64,000 bases of DNA from Streptomyces lincolnensis (GTDB lineage Bacteria; Actinomycetota; Actinomycetes; Streptomycetales; Streptomycetaceae). Positions 1 to 8,504 of this stretch are shown here, one piece after another. Position numbers and translations under genes: made by a program. The DNA is taken from assembly GCF_021173675.1 (NCBI RefSeq), contig NZ_JAIHON010000002.1, positions 682,001 through 746,000 of the forward strand, in the 5' to 3' direction. Position 1 is the stretch's first letter; each line of letters opens with the position of its first letter. The notes beneath the pieces were generated by a model. It saw only the letters and a program-made list of their open reading frames with translations, did not search any database and had not been told where the DNA came from.

Positions 1-411
1 TTCCACACGCTGCGACGGGACGTCGACTTCACCCCCAAGGGCATGGTCTTCGCCCCCTCCACGGCCCGCGCGAATCCCCACGGCATCCTGGCCGTCCGCT
101 GCCGCATCACCTCCGGCGCGGAGGACGCCGCGTACAAGCTGGCGAGGCCGTGGGTGCCGTCGTACGAGACGACCGCCTGGCCGTCCCTCGTGGTCCGCGA
201 CACCCGGATCGGGCCCGGGATCGACGCGGTGACGCCGTACACCAACATGCGCGAGGCGTACCCCTGGCAGACCATGCGCTTTCGGGAGTACGGCAATTCG
301 GGGCCCGGCGCGGTGATCACGGTCCCGGAGAACCGGCCGCAGCTGACGGCGGCCGAGGCCGGGGTACACACCAGGAGGACGTATCTGGGCGATTGGCGCC
401 CCCGTGTTTAG
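1..411 (+). CDS. Pectinesterase (CE8), C-terminal part, 5' end outside window
   Basis: The frame is open from base 1 to TAG at 409-411, giving about 136 C-terminal residues of a protein that begins upstream. The segment KLARPWVPS corresponds to the conserved (G/A)RPW motif of carbohydrate esterase family 8, followed by the usual VVRDTRIGPGI strand and a YLGDWRP end. CE8 enzymes remove methyl esters from homogalacturonan, preparing it for pectate lyases such as the one encoded next. The stop overlaps the GTG start of the following pectate lyase by 8 nt, suggesting co-transcription. The signal peptide and catalytic aspartates would lie outside the window. Confidence 0.8.
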   Translation, partial: FHTLRRDVDFTPKGMVFAPSTARANPHGILAVRCRITSGAEDAAYKLARPWVPSYETTAWPSLVVRDTRIGPGIDAVTPYTNMREAYPWQTMRFREYGNSGPGAVITVPENRPQLTAAEAGVHTRRTYLGDWRPRV

Positions 412-1663
412 GGCCGTGGCCGCTCTGGTCGCCGGCGCCTTCCTGTGCTGGCCCACGCCTGCCTCGGCCGCCACCGGTTGGGGCGCCACCGGTTGGGGCG
501 CCGGTACGACCGGAGGCGCAGGCGGCCCGACCTGGACAGTGCACACCCGCGCCGAGCTCAAGGAGGCGCTGGCGGTCACGGGACCGAAGACGATCCGGGT
601 CGTCGGTGACATCAACGGCCATGAGGCGGACGACGGTTCACTCCTCGGCGAGCAGGACTACGCGCCCGGCTACGACCTCGCGAAGTACATGTCCTGCTTC
701 GGCGAGGACGGCGCCGGCTGGTCCGACACCCGCCACGACTACTGCAGGCAGCAACGCCAGTTGCGGCAGACCGGGTCGAACAAGGAGAAGGCGCAGATCC
801 AGCTGACCGTGCCGAGCGACACCACGCTCGTCGGTGTGGGGGACAGGGCCCGGCTGCTCGGGGTCTTCCTGACGGTCAACACCGGCACGAACATCGTCAT
901 CCGCAACCTCCACCTCGAAGCGCCGGTCGACCACTTCACCACCTGGTCGCCCGGCGACAGCACACGCGGCAGCTGGAACGCCCGCTTCGACGCGCTGACC
1001 GTGATCACCGGCAAGAACATCTGGATCGACCACTGCACCTTCACCGACGGCCGCTTCCCGGACCGCGAGGCACCCCTCGGCTTCCACGGCGAGCGGGTGG
1101 GGCGGCACGACGGACTGCTGGACATCGAGGACGGCTCGGACTTCGTCACCGTCTCCGACAGCCGGTTCACCGACCACGACAAGGCGATCCTCATCGGGTC
1201 GGGCGACGGCCGCGGCGACCGCGACCGCGGCCACCTCAAGGTCACCCTGATCCGGAACCTGTTCACGGACATCGTGCAGCGCGCGCCACGCGTCCGCTTC
1301 GGCCAGGTGCACGTCGTCAACAACGTGTACCGGGGCCGGACCACCCCGCTCTACGCCCTCGGCGTGGGCATGGAGTCCGCGATCTTCTCCGAACGCAACG
1401 TGTTCCGGTACCGGAGCGGCACCCCCGCCCTCGCGGTCGCCGACTACGGCGGCGAGCACTTCCACGACACCGGGTCCTGGTTCAACGGCCGCCCCGCCGG
1501 GCTGAACGCCATGGCCGGCGCCCTCGGACTCGGCGACGAGGTCGGCTGGGATCCGGCCGAGGTCTACGACTACCGGGTGCTCACGTCCCCCTCGGCGGTG
1601 GAGCGTCAAGTGCTGCGGCATGCCGGGGCGGGTCGTGCGAAGGAAGGGAGGCCGCATGAGTGA
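404..1663 (+). CDS. Secreted pectate lyase, PL1 family
   Basis: 419 residues with an N-terminal signal peptide ending near ASAAT. The mature protein starts with a 15-bp tandem duplication (471-500) encoding ATGWG twice. The body is a right-handed beta-helix of the PL1 type: IRNLHLEAP, NIWIDHCTF, HDGLLDIEDGSDFVTVS and FTDHDKAILIG carry the Ca-binding acidic residues, and QRAPRVRFGQVHVVNN carries the conserved RxPxxR arginine region. It cleaves de-esterified polygalacturonate by beta-elimination outside the cell. The GTG start at 404 has no well-placed ribosome binding site, and GTG at 416 is an in-frame alternative. The gene overlaps the preceding esterase and the following hydrolase, so the three form a tight unit. 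Confidence 0.9.
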   Translation: MFRAVAALVAGAFLCWPTPASAATGWGATGWGAGTTGGAGGPTWTVHTRAELKEALAVTGPKTIRVVGDINGHEADDGSLLGEQDYAPGYDLAKYMSCFGEDGAGWSDTRHDYCRQQRQLRQTGSNKEKAQIQLTVPSDTTLVGVGDRARLLGVFLTVNTGTNIVIRNLHLEAPVDHFTTWSPGDSTRGSWNARFDALTVITGKNIWIDHCTFTDGRFPDREAPLGFHGERVGRHDGLLDIEDGSDFVTVSDSRFTDHDKAILIGSGDGRGDRDRGHLKVTLIRNLFTDIVQRAPRVRFGQVHVVNNVYRGRTTPLYALGVGMESAIFSERNVFRYRSGTPALAVADYGGEHFHDTGSWFNGRPAGLNAMAGALGLGDEVGWDPAEVYDYRVLTSPSAVERQVLRHAGAGRAKEGRPHE

Positions 1664-2810
1664 GTCGCTCGGCCGCCGGACGTTCGTGGCGGGAGCCGCG
1701 GCGGCGGCCTTCGCCGGGGCGGGCACCGGGAGCGCGGAGGCCGCCGACCTGGTGGGAGGGAATCTGCCCGACTTCTATCCCGCGCTCAAGAACGAGCTGA
1801 ACTTCCCGCTCGCCTGGGGCACTTCACCCGTCCGTGACTTCAAGGCCTGGCGCCGGGCCGCCCGGACGGTGGTCGAGGAACACCTCATCGTCCCACGCCA
1901 GCACAGCACGCGGTACACGCCGGAGTTCACCTCCGGCCCCCAAGGTGACGGCTACTCAAGGGAGTTGGTCACCCTCTCCCTCACCCGCCACGAACGCGTC
2001 CGCGGGGCCCTGCTCACCCCGCACGGCCCCGGCCCCTTCCCCGCCGTGCTGCTGCTGCACGACCACGGAGCCCGGTTCGACATCGGGAAGGAGAAACTGA
2101 TCCGCCCCTGGTACGACGACACCCGGCTCGCCTCCGCACAGGCCTGGGCGGACAAGTACTTCAGCGGCCGCTTCGTCGGCGACGAACTGGCGAGGCGCGG
2201 ATACGTCGTCCTCTGCCTGGACGCCCTCGGCTGGGGCGACCGCGGCCCGCTCGCCTACGACCAACAGCAGGCGCTGGCCGGCAACTTCTACAACCTCGGC
2301 TCCTCGCTCGCCGGGCTCATGGCCCGCGAGGACGCCCGCGCCGCCGGGTTCCTGGCCGGCCTGGACCGGGTGGACGCCCGCCGGGTCGCCGCCCTCGGTT
2401 TCTCCATGGGCGCCTACCGCGCCTGGCAGACGGCCGCGCTGACCGACACCGTCGCGGCCACCGCCGCCGTCTGCTGGATGACCGGCCTGAAGGAAATGAT
2501 GGTGCCCGGCAACAACACCCTGCGCGGGCAGTCCAGTTACTACATGCTCCACCCCGGGCTCCCCCGGTTCCTCGACTTCCCCGACGTGGCGAGCATCGCC
2601 GCACCCAGGCCGATGCTCTTCTTCAGCGGCGCCCTGGACACCCTCTTCCCTGCCGACGGCGTACGGGTGGCCCACGACAAGCTGACCGCCGTCTGGCGCT
2701 CGCGCCACGCCGAGGAGCGGTTGCGCCTCAAGATCTGGCCCGACCTCGGCCATGTCTTCGTCGACCGCATGCAGGACGAGGTCTTCGCCTGGCTCGACAG
2801 CGTCCTGTGA
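1656..2810 (+). CDS. Tat-exported alpha/beta hydrolase, probable carbohydrate (pectin) esterase
   Basis: 384 residues from ATG 1656, preceded by GGAAGGGAGG; this start overlaps the pectate lyase stop by 8 nt. The N-terminus SLGRRTFVAGAAAAAF is a twin-arginine signal. The fold is an alpha/beta hydrolase of the dienelactone hydrolase/Abhydrolase_7 type: LLLHDHGARFD (oxyanion region), the nucleophile elbow GFSMGAYR, an acid near FFSGALDTLF and a final GHVF histidine. Enzymes of this type next to pectinases include acetyl-xylan esterases and CE19-like pectin esterases. The substrate is inferred only from the neighbours. Confidence 0.75.
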   Translation: MSESLGRRTFVAGAAAAAFAGAGTGSAEAADLVGGNLPDFYPALKNELNFPLAWGTSPVRDFKAWRRAARTVVEEHLIVPRQHSTRYTPEFTSGPQGDGYSRELVTLSLTRHERVRGALLTPHGPGPFPAVLLLHDHGARFDIGKEKLIRPWYDDTRLASAQAWADKYFSGRFVGDELARRGYVVLCLDALGWGDRGPLAYDQQQALAGNFYNLGSSLAGLMAREDARAAGFLAGLDRVDARRVAALGFSMGAYRAWQTAALTDTVAATAAVCWMTGLKEMMVPGNNTLRGQSSYYMLHPGLPRFLDFPDVASIAAPRPMLFFSGALDTLFPADGVRVAHDKLTAVWRSRHAEERLRLKIWPDLGHVFVDRMQDEVFAWLDSVL

Positions 2811-2859
2811 CCGTCCCCGCGTTCATCTCCCCACAGCACGACGAAAGGACCCGCACTCC

Positions 2860-3969
2860 ATGTCTCGTCGTACCGCTCTCCTCACGGCCGCCGTGGCCCT
2901 CGGCTCCGGCCTCGCCGTCCTCCCCACCCAGGCGCAGGCCGCGACCGTGGTCGTCAGCAACTCCACCGACCTGTCCAACGCCATCAAGAACGCCACCCCC
3001 GGCACCGTCATCCAGGTCCGCGGCGGCACCTACTACCCGACGGCCACACTCCAGTCGACGGCCAACGGCACGTCCTCGGCGCCGGTCACGCTCACCGCGT
3101 ACGGCTCGGAGACGGTGAAGATCGACGGCTCGTCCCTGCCCTCCGGCTCCTGGATCCTGAAGCTGACGGCCGACTACTGGAACGTCTCCAACATGACCTT
3201 CCAGAACTCCCCGGACAGTGCGGTGGTCTGCCAGTCCTGCACCGGCACCAACTGGAACAACATCAAGACCATCAACGGCGGCGACTCCGGCTTCACGCTC
3301 ACCGGTGACGGCACGGTCAACAACACGGTGAGGAACATCGACAGTTACGGCCACTACGACGCCGCCACCCACGGAGAGAACGCCGACGGCATCGCCGTGA
3401 AGTTCGGCTCCGGCTCCGGCAACCTCATCACCGGGGCCCGCCTCTACAACAACTCCGACGACGGCCTGGACTTCTGGTCCTTCTCCTCGCCCGTCACCGT
3501 CGAGCACACCTGGGCCATGGGCAACGGCAAGAACCGCTGGTCCGACTCCGCGTTCGCGGGCGACGGCAACGGCTACAAGCTCGGCGGCGACGGCGAGGTC
3601 GTCGCGCACGTCGTCAACAACTCGGCCGCCTGGGACAACGCCGGCAACGGCTTCACCGAGAACAGCAACAAGGGCGCCATCGTCATCAACCGCACCACCG
3701 CCTACGCCAACGCCAAATGGGGCTACTACTTCGCCACCGGCACCGCCAAACTCGGCAAGAACCTCGCGGTGAGCAACGGCGGCGGCTCGGTCAGCAAGAG
3801 CTCCTCGGTCACCTCGTCCGGCAACAACTGGGACTCCGGCATCCCGACACCCGCCTTCCGATCGACGGACGCGAGCAGCACGTACAACGCCCGCAGCTCC
3901 AGCGGCACGCTCCCCGCCACCACGTTCCTCACCACGGGCAGCACCACCATCGGCTCGACCATGAACTGA
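2860..3969 (+). CDS. Secreted pectate lyase, PL9 family, catalytic residues intact
   Basis: 369 residues from ATG 2860, with GAAAGGA about 11 nt upstream and a Sec signal peptide ending QAQAA. It is a right-handed beta-helix protein with PL9 signatures: NADGIAVKFGSGSGN, then NNSDDGLDFW, which with the earlier Asp supplies the four Ca ligands known from Dickeya PelL, and GNGYKLGG, whose Lys is the family's catalytic base. All these positions are kept. It would cleave polygalacturonate with Ca2+. The gene lies 49 nt after the esterase on the same strand. A shorter, degenerate relative is encoded at 7266-8381. Confidence 0.88.
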   Translation: MSRRTALLTAAVALGSGLAVLPTQAQAATVVVSNSTDLSNAIKNATPGTVIQVRGGTYYPTATLQSTANGTSSAPVTLTAYGSETVKIDGSSLPSGSWILKLTADYWNVSNMTFQNSPDSAVVCQSCTGTNWNNIKTINGGDSGFTLTGDGTVNNTVRNIDSYGHYDAATHGENADGIAVKFGSGSGNLITGARLYNNSDDGLDFWSFSSPVTVEHTWAMGNGKNRWSDSAFAGDGNGYKLGGDGEVVAHVVNNSAAWDNAGNGFTENSNKGAIVINRTTAYANAKWGYYFATGTAKLGKNLAVSNGGGSVSKSSSVTSSGNNWDSGIPTPAFRSTDASSTYNARSSSGTLPATTFLTTGSTTIGSTMN

Positions 3970-4015
3970 CCTGACGCCCGCCACCCCGGTCCCGGGGCGC
4001 TTGACCCGTTTTTTG

Positions 4016-4040
4016 CCCGGCGGGTCTCGCGCCCGCCGGG
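4016..4040 (+). terminator. Hairpin downstream of PL9 gene
   Basis: A perfect 9-bp inverted repeat, CCCGGCGGG (4016-4024) and CCCGCCGGG (4032-4040), with a 7-nt loop. It lies 46 nt after the PL9 stop and just before the phosphatase gene. There is no following T-run, which is common for Streptomyces terminators. It could instead be an operator or a leader hairpin for the phosphatase gene. Confidence 0.4.
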
Positions 4041-4063
4041 GTGACGCGCGTAGAACGTCTGTC

Positions 4064-4861
4064 ATGCATAAGCCACTGCGTCTCGCAGCCCTCACCGCCG
4101 CCTGTGCCGTCGCCGCCGGTGCCCTCTACGGGGCCGGTATGGCGACCGCCGGTCAGTCCACGGCGAGCTCCACGCACGAGCCCTACAACATCGGGCTCCT
4201 GGTCAAGGACATCGACACCTACTACGGCACCGCGGCCGACGCGAACGGCGTGTACCAGGCGTCCCCGGACAGCCCGTACGCCAAGGATCTCGCGTCGATC
4301 GACGCCGCGGCGAGGACGTACATCGACAAGGCCGCCCGCAAGGCCGTCCACCAGGGCGAGAAGCCCGCGGTCGTGTTCGACATCGACGACACACTGCTGC
4401 TCAGCCTCGACTACGAGAAGCGGTACAACTACACCTACAACTCGGCCACATGGGCCGCCTACGTCAACAAGGCCGACCGGCCGGCCGTCTTCGGCAGCCC
4501 CGAACTCCTGCGGTACGCCGAGAAGAAGGGCGTCGAGGTCTTCTACAACTCGGGGCTCAGCGAGGCCCAGCGCTCCGCTGCCGTCGAGAACCTGAAGAAG
4601 GTCGGCGCCGAGGTGAACCTCGACGCCGACCACATGTTCCTGAAGAACACCGCCAACCCGCCCTCGTACCTGAGCGGTTGCGCCACTCCGGGCACCTGGA
4701 CCTGCACCACCGTGCAGTACAAGTCCGGCACCCGCAAGCACATCGAGCGGGACCTCGGGTACGAGATCATCGCCAACTTCGGCGACCAGTACTCCGACCT
4801 CGACGGCGGTTACGCCGACAGGACGTACAAGCTGCCGAACCCGACGTACTTCGTCGGCTGA
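4064..4861 (+). CDS. Secreted HAD-superfamily class IIIB acid phosphatase
   Basis: 265 residues from ATG 4064. A signal peptide of about 29 residues ends near ATAGQ. The HAD motif I nucleophile is plain in VVFDIDDTLLL (DxDxT), motif II is near VEVFYNSGLS, and the acidic motif IV is GDQYSDLDGG, as in the plant-VSP/class B acid phosphatase family. It would act outside the cell as a non-specific phosphomonoesterase. No convincing ribosome binding site precedes the start; the stretch before it contains the 4016-4040 hairpin. The gene is convergent with the GH43 gene, three bases apart. Confidence 0.85.
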   Translation: MHKPLRLAALTAACAVAAGALYGAGMATAGQSTASSTHEPYNIGLLVKDIDTYYGTAADANGVYQASPDSPYAKDLASIDAAARTYIDKAARKAVHQGEKPAVVFDIDDTLLLSLDYEKRYNYTYNSATWAAYVNKADRPAVFGSPELLRYAEKKGVEVFYNSGLSEAQRSAAVENLKKVGAEVNLDADHMFLKNTANPPSYLSGCATPGTWTCTTVQYKSGTRKHIERDLGYEIIANFGDQYSDLDGGYADRTYKLPNPTYFVG

Positions 4862-4864
4862 GCG

Positions 4865-7063
4865 TCAGCGCCGGACCGGCCTGATCGACTCCAGTGTCGG
4901 CACCACCGGCTCGATCGAGCCGTCCGCCGCGAACTCCATCCGGTCGATGGTGGTTTCGCGGTGCATGCCGTCGCCGCCGGACTTACCGGGCCCGTTCAGG
5001 GCGAAGCGGTGGTAGACGATGTACCAGTCGTCGGTGCCGGGCACGTTCACCACGGAGTGGTGGCCGGTGCCGAGGATGCCGTACTCGGGACGCTTCGACA
5101 GGATCGTCCCCTGCTTGGTCCACGGGCCGAGCGGGGACGGTCCCGTCGCGTAGGCGACGTGGTAGTTCTCGCTGCGGGTGTCGTCCTCGGACCACATGAA
5201 GTAGTAGGTGCCCTCGCGCTTGATCACGAAGGACCCCTCGCGGAAGTTGTCCGGGGTGATGTCCTTCACCTGCGAGGCGTCGAAGGACACCATGTCGTCG
5301 TTGAGCGGCACGACGTATCCGTGGCCGTTGCCCCAGTAGAGATACGACTGCCCGTCGTCGTCGGTGTAGACCGCGGGGTCGATCATCTGGCCCTTCAGCG
5401 AACCGCCCTTCGCCACCAGGGGCTTGCCCAGCGCGTCCTTGAACGGGCCCGCGGGGGAGTCGGCCACCGCCACGCCGATCTGCTGCTCGGCGCAGAAGTA
5501 GAAGTAGTACTTGCCGTCCCGCTCGGCGATCGCCGGCGCCCACGCGTTCTTGTCCGCCCAGCTCACGTCCGGACCGAGGTCCAGGATGACGCCGTGGTCC
5601 TTCCAGTGGACCAGGTCCTTCGACGAGTACGCCTTGAACTTCGTCCCGCTCCAGCCCTGGAAGCCGTCCGTCGTCGGATAGATCCAGTACTCGCCGTTCA
5701 GATAGTGCACGTCCGGGTCGGCGTTGAGACCGGGCAGGGTCGGGCTGCCGGTGCGCACCGCCTCGACCGTCCAGGCGCGTTTCGTCCCGTCCGCGGCCGT
5801 CACGGTGTACGTCTGCGGCGTGCGGAAGTCCCGGCGGGTACCGGACCGGGGGCTCACGGTCGAGCCCTCGCCGGCCCACAGCTTCGGGGCGAGGCGGCTC
5901 AGGTCGGTGCCGGGCGTCATCGGCAGCACGACCTTCGAGGCCGCCTCGGTGACGATCGCGTACCCCTTCTGGCCGGTCGCCGTCGCGTCCACGACCGAGG
6001 TGGGCGAGGCGGGATACGCGGCGAGCAGCCGGTCGTACTCCTTCCGCGTCACCGGGAGCACGGTGCCGTGCCGGGGGCTGGCCGGCAGCTGGTAGTTCGT
6101 GGACGGGGTCCACTTGCCCGAGTCGAGGTCGGTGGTCTCGAAGGGGACGTAGCCGCGGCCGCCGTACTCGTCGATGAAGAGGTACCACTTCTTCTCGGTG
6201 TTGGACTTGAACACCGTCGGGCCCTCACCGCGCTCCATCGCGCCGCTGCCGATGCAGTCCGCGACGAAGTCGTACTTCGTGGAGGTCAGGCTCGTCGACT
6301 TCTCGCCGGTGATGAACTTCGCGCAGGGGGAGCTGGAGGCCGGGTCCCGCTCGTCCTTGGTGTAGCGGTAGTAGGTGTCCTTGTACTTCACGACCGTCGA
6401 GTCGATGACCGAGTAGCCCGGGTCGTTCCAGACCTTCGGCGCGCTGAAGGTGCGGAAGTCCTCGGTGGTCGCGTACATCATCTTGTTGTACGTCGATCCC
6501 GTGTGCCCGGGGTCGTCCTCGGCGTACAGCTTCGACGCCCAGAAGACGACGTACTTGCCGAGGGAGTCGTCCCAGTAGGCCTCCGGCGCCCAGGTGTTGC
6601 CCGCGTTGTCCGGGGAGACCTTCACCAGGCGCTGGTCGGTCCAGTGGACCAGGTCGGTGGACTCCCACACCATGATCGACTTGCTGCCGTGCCGCTGCAC
6701 GTCGTCCCAACTGCCGCTGCTGTTCTGGTACATCCTCAGATCGGTGGCGATCAGATAGAACTTGTCACCTTCGGGGGAGCGGATCACGAACGGGTCGCGC
6801 AGCCCCTTCTCGCCGATCGTCGAGGTGAGCACCGGCTTGCCCTGGTTCAGCTCACGCCAGTGCAGCGCGTCGTTGCCACGGCTGAGGGCGTAGCGGATCT
6901 GCTCGCCGTCGGCCGTGCCCTCGCCGGTGAAGTAGGCGAACAGATAGCCGGCGTACTGGGGCTGCTTCACGGGTGGTGCTCCTGGATGGGCGGACGCCGG
7001 TGGGGCGGTGAACAGAGAGAGGAGGAGGGCGAGACAGGCGAGGAGCAGGAGTCGGGGGCGCAT
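4865..7063 (-). CDS. Secreted two-module GH43 glycosidase (arabinanase/xylosidase type)
   Basis: 732 residues with a Sec signal peptide ending PASAHP and AGAGGA before the ATG. There are two five-bladed propeller modules. Module 1 (about 35-345) shows LRDPFVI, VIDSTVVKY and ERGEGPTVF; module 2 (about 445-730) shows LNADPDVHYL, MIDPAVYTD and FREGSFVIK. Each set fits the Asp/Asp/Glu triad of family 43. Between them (about 385-440) is an Ig-like segment with SGTRRDF and YTVTAADGT. The enzyme should release arabinose or xylose from pectin side chains or xylan; specificity cannot be read from sequence. It is divergent from the second PL9-like gene. Confidence 0.85.
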   Translation of the reverse strand: MRPRLLLLACLALLLSLFTAPPASAHPGAPPVKQPQYAGYLFAYFTGEGTADGEQIRYALSRGNDALHWRELNQGKPVLTSTIGEKGLRDPFVIRSPEGDKFYLIATDLRMYQNSSGSWDDVQRHGSKSIMVWESTDLVHWTDQRLVKVSPDNAGNTWAPEAYWDDSLGKYVVFWASKLYAEDDPGHTGSTYNKMMYATTEDFRTFSAPKVWNDPGYSVIDSTVVKYKDTYYRYTKDERDPASSSPCAKFITGEKSTSLTSTKYDFVADCIGSGAMERGEGPTVFKSNTEKKWYLFIDEYGGRGYVPFETTDLDSGKWTPSTNYQLPASPRHGTVLPVTRKEYDRLLAAYPASPTSVVDATATGQKGYAIVTEAASKVVLPMTPGTDLSRLAPKLWAGEGSTVSPRSGTRRDFRTPQTYTVTAADGTKRAWTVEAVRTGSPTLPGLNADPDVHYLNGEYWIYPTTDGFQGWSGTKFKAYSSKDLVHWKDHGVILDLGPDVSWADKNAWAPAIAERDGKYYFYFCAEQQIGVAVADSPAGPFKDALGKPLVAKGGSLKGQMIDPAVYTDDDGQSYLYWGNGHGYVVPLNDDMVSFDASQVKDITPDNFREGSFVIKREGTYYFMWSEDDTRSENYHVAYATGPSPLGPWTKQGTILSKRPEYGILGTGHHSVVNVPGTDDWYIVYHRFALNGPGKSGGDGMHRETTIDRMEFAADGSIEPVVPTLESIRPVRR

Positions 7064-7170
7064 GCCAGTCCTCTGTGTGAGTGTGGGGGTTTCTGTTGAG
7101 TAGTGCGCGCCTTCGGAGTCTCACCAGTGGGAAACAGCACGTCAATCGGTGAGTACGGGATGAGAGCCAG

Positions 7171-7181
7171 CGAAAGTTTCG
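7171..7181. promoter_or_regulatory. Palindrome CGAAAGTTTCG, candidate operator
   Basis: A perfect 11-bp palindrome in the roughly 200-bp region between the divergent GH43 and PL9-like genes. It resembles GAAAnTTTC-type palindromes reported upstream of Streptomyces hemicellulase genes and bound by LacI-type regulators. It lies 108 nt upstream of the GH43 start and 85 nt upstream of the PL9-like start. No LacI-family gene is in the window, so any regulator acts in trans. Confidence 0.4.
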
Positions 7182-7265
7182 ACTGTTTTCGCAGGGGCGC
7201 GGCAACTCTTCCGGGGACGGTGACGACTGCATGCCGTCTCACGTCCCCGAGGAAAGGAACGCCCC

Positions 7266-8381
7266 GTGCGGCTCAGCACCGGACGCCACCGCAGGACCCG
7301 TACCCTCTCCATCGCCGCGGCGATCGCCGTCGCCGCGGGAGCGGGCGGCGTCCACCTCGGCCTCTCCGACGGCGGAGCCCAGGCCGCGGCGACGACGGTC
7401 ACCGTGTCCACCACCGCGCAGCTGGAAACGGCCGTCAGGAACGCGACCGCCGGCACCGTCATCGAGATCCGCGGCGGCACCTACACCCCGGCGGCCACCC
7501 TCAAGTCCACGGCGAACGGCACGAGTTCCGCACGGATCGTGCTGCGGGCGCACGGCGGCGAGAAGGTGCGGATCGACGGGTCGAAGCTGGCGGACGGCTC
7601 CTGGCTGGCGGGGATCGACGGCGACTACTGGACCGTGCGGGACCTCACCTTCCAGAACTCGCCCGCGCAGGGGTTCGTCGCCACCTCGTCCGTCGGCGGT
7701 GTCTTCGATAACCTCGTCACCGCGCACAACGGGGACTCCGGGTTCACGCTGCGCGGCGACGGTACGACCGACAACCTCGTGCGGAACCTGGACAGTCACG
7801 CCAACCACGACCCCTCCGGGCGCGGGCACAACGCCGACGGGATCGCGGTGAGGTTCGGCTCGGGCACGGGGAACCGCATCACCGGGGCGCGGCTGTTCGA
7901 CAACTCCGGCGCCGGGCTCGATCTGTGGCAGTTCTCGTCCCCGGTCACCATCGAGCACGTGTGGGCCTTCGGCAACGGGAACGGGTTCGAGCTCGGTGGT
8001 GGGGGTGTCGCGGTCGGGCATGTCGTCAACAACAACGCGGCGTGGGACAACAGGGGGGATGGGTTCACCGAGAGCTCCAATCTCGGGGGGATCGTGCTGA
8101 ACCGGAACACCGCGTATGGCAATGGCGGGGTGGGGTTCTCTTTCGCGGCCGGGAAGGCTCGGCTCGCTCGGAATCTTGCGGTGGGCAACAAGGGTGGGAT
8201 GTCGAAGGTGGGGGTCTCGACGGTGTCCGCCGCGAACAACTGGGACGCCGGGGTGGTGACGCCGTCGTTCAGGTCGACGGATGCGGCGGCGGCTTCTGGG
8301 GTGCGGAGGTCGGGTGGGGGGCTGCCTGTCACCGCGTTTCTGACTACTGGGTCCTCCGTTATCGGATCCACCATGGGCTGA
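7266..8381 (+). CDS. Secreted PL9-like beta-helix protein, catalytic residues replaced
   Basis: 371 residues from GTG 7266 behind GAGGAAAGGA, with an N-terminal export signal ending GAQAA. It is a clear paralogue of the 2860-3969 product, sharing RGGTY, STANGTSSA, NGDSGFTL, HNADGIAVRFGSG and the C-terminal FLTTGS. The PL9 active site differs: SDDGLDFW has become SGAGLDLW, losing two Ca-binding Asp residues, and GNGYKLGG has become GNGFELGG, replacing the catalytic Lys by Glu. The reading frame is intact. It may bind pectin without cleaving it, or have another activity. Codon choice becomes less GC-biased toward the 3' end. Confidence 0.8.
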   Translation: MRLSTGRHRRTRTLSIAAAIAVAAGAGGVHLGLSDGGAQAAATTVTVSTTAQLETAVRNATAGTVIEIRGGTYTPAATLKSTANGTSSARIVLRAHGGEKVRIDGSKLADGSWLAGIDGDYWTVRDLTFQNSPAQGFVATSSVGGVFDNLVTAHNGDSGFTLRGDGTTDNLVRNLDSHANHDPSGRGHNADGIAVRFGSGTGNRITGARLFDNSGAGLDLWQFSSPVTIEHVWAFGNGNGFELGGGGVAVGHVVNNNAAWDNRGDGFTESSNLGGIVLNRNTAYGNGGVGFSFAAGKARLARNLAVGNKGGMSKVGVSTVSAANNWDAGVVTPSFRSTDAAAASGVRRSGGGLPVTAFLTTGSSVIGSTMG

Positions 8382-8418
8382 CTGTTGTATGCGGGCTGCC
8401 GGTCCGTTGTGGCTGGTC

Positions 8419-8438
8419 GCGCAGTTCCCCGCGCCCCT
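8419..8438 (+). repeat. Dispersed 20-bp repeat, copy 1
   Basis: GCGCAGTTCCCCGCGCCCCT lies 38 nt after the PL9-like stop. Identical copies occur at 19068, 22197 and 59348, plus an inverted copy at 59598-59617. This copy runs into an 18-bp palindrome, GCGCCCCTATAGGGGCGC (8431-8448). Confidence 0.85.
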
Positions 8439-8448
8439 ATAGGGGCGC

Positions 8449-8483
8449 AAGCGCCCCGTCGGTCGTTGCCGGCGGGGCGCTTT
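8449..8483. terminator. Bidirectional terminator between convergent PL9-like and PL3 genes
   Basis: A 10-bp perfect stem, AAGCGCCCCG (8449-8458) and CGGGGCGCTT (8473-8482), with a 14-nt loop and flanking A/T residues. It lies between two convergent genes. Together with the adjacent palindrome at 8431-8448 it should stop transcription from both sides. Confidence 0.65.
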
Positions 8484-8504
8484 ACGCGTACCGATCGAGG
8501 GGGA

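Noticed and set aside
4001..4063. TTGACC (4001) with TAGAAC (4051) as a promoter for the phosphatase gene
   Set aside because: The spacing is about 44 nt, far from the usual 16-19 nt.
4961..7099. A 712-codon plus-strand open frame opposite the GH43 gene
   Set aside because: GH43 motifs and a signal peptide support the minus strand; the plus frame has no domain.
7266..8381. Calling the second PL9-like gene a pseudogene
   Set aside because: The frame, signal peptide and ribosome binding site are intact; only active-site residues differ.
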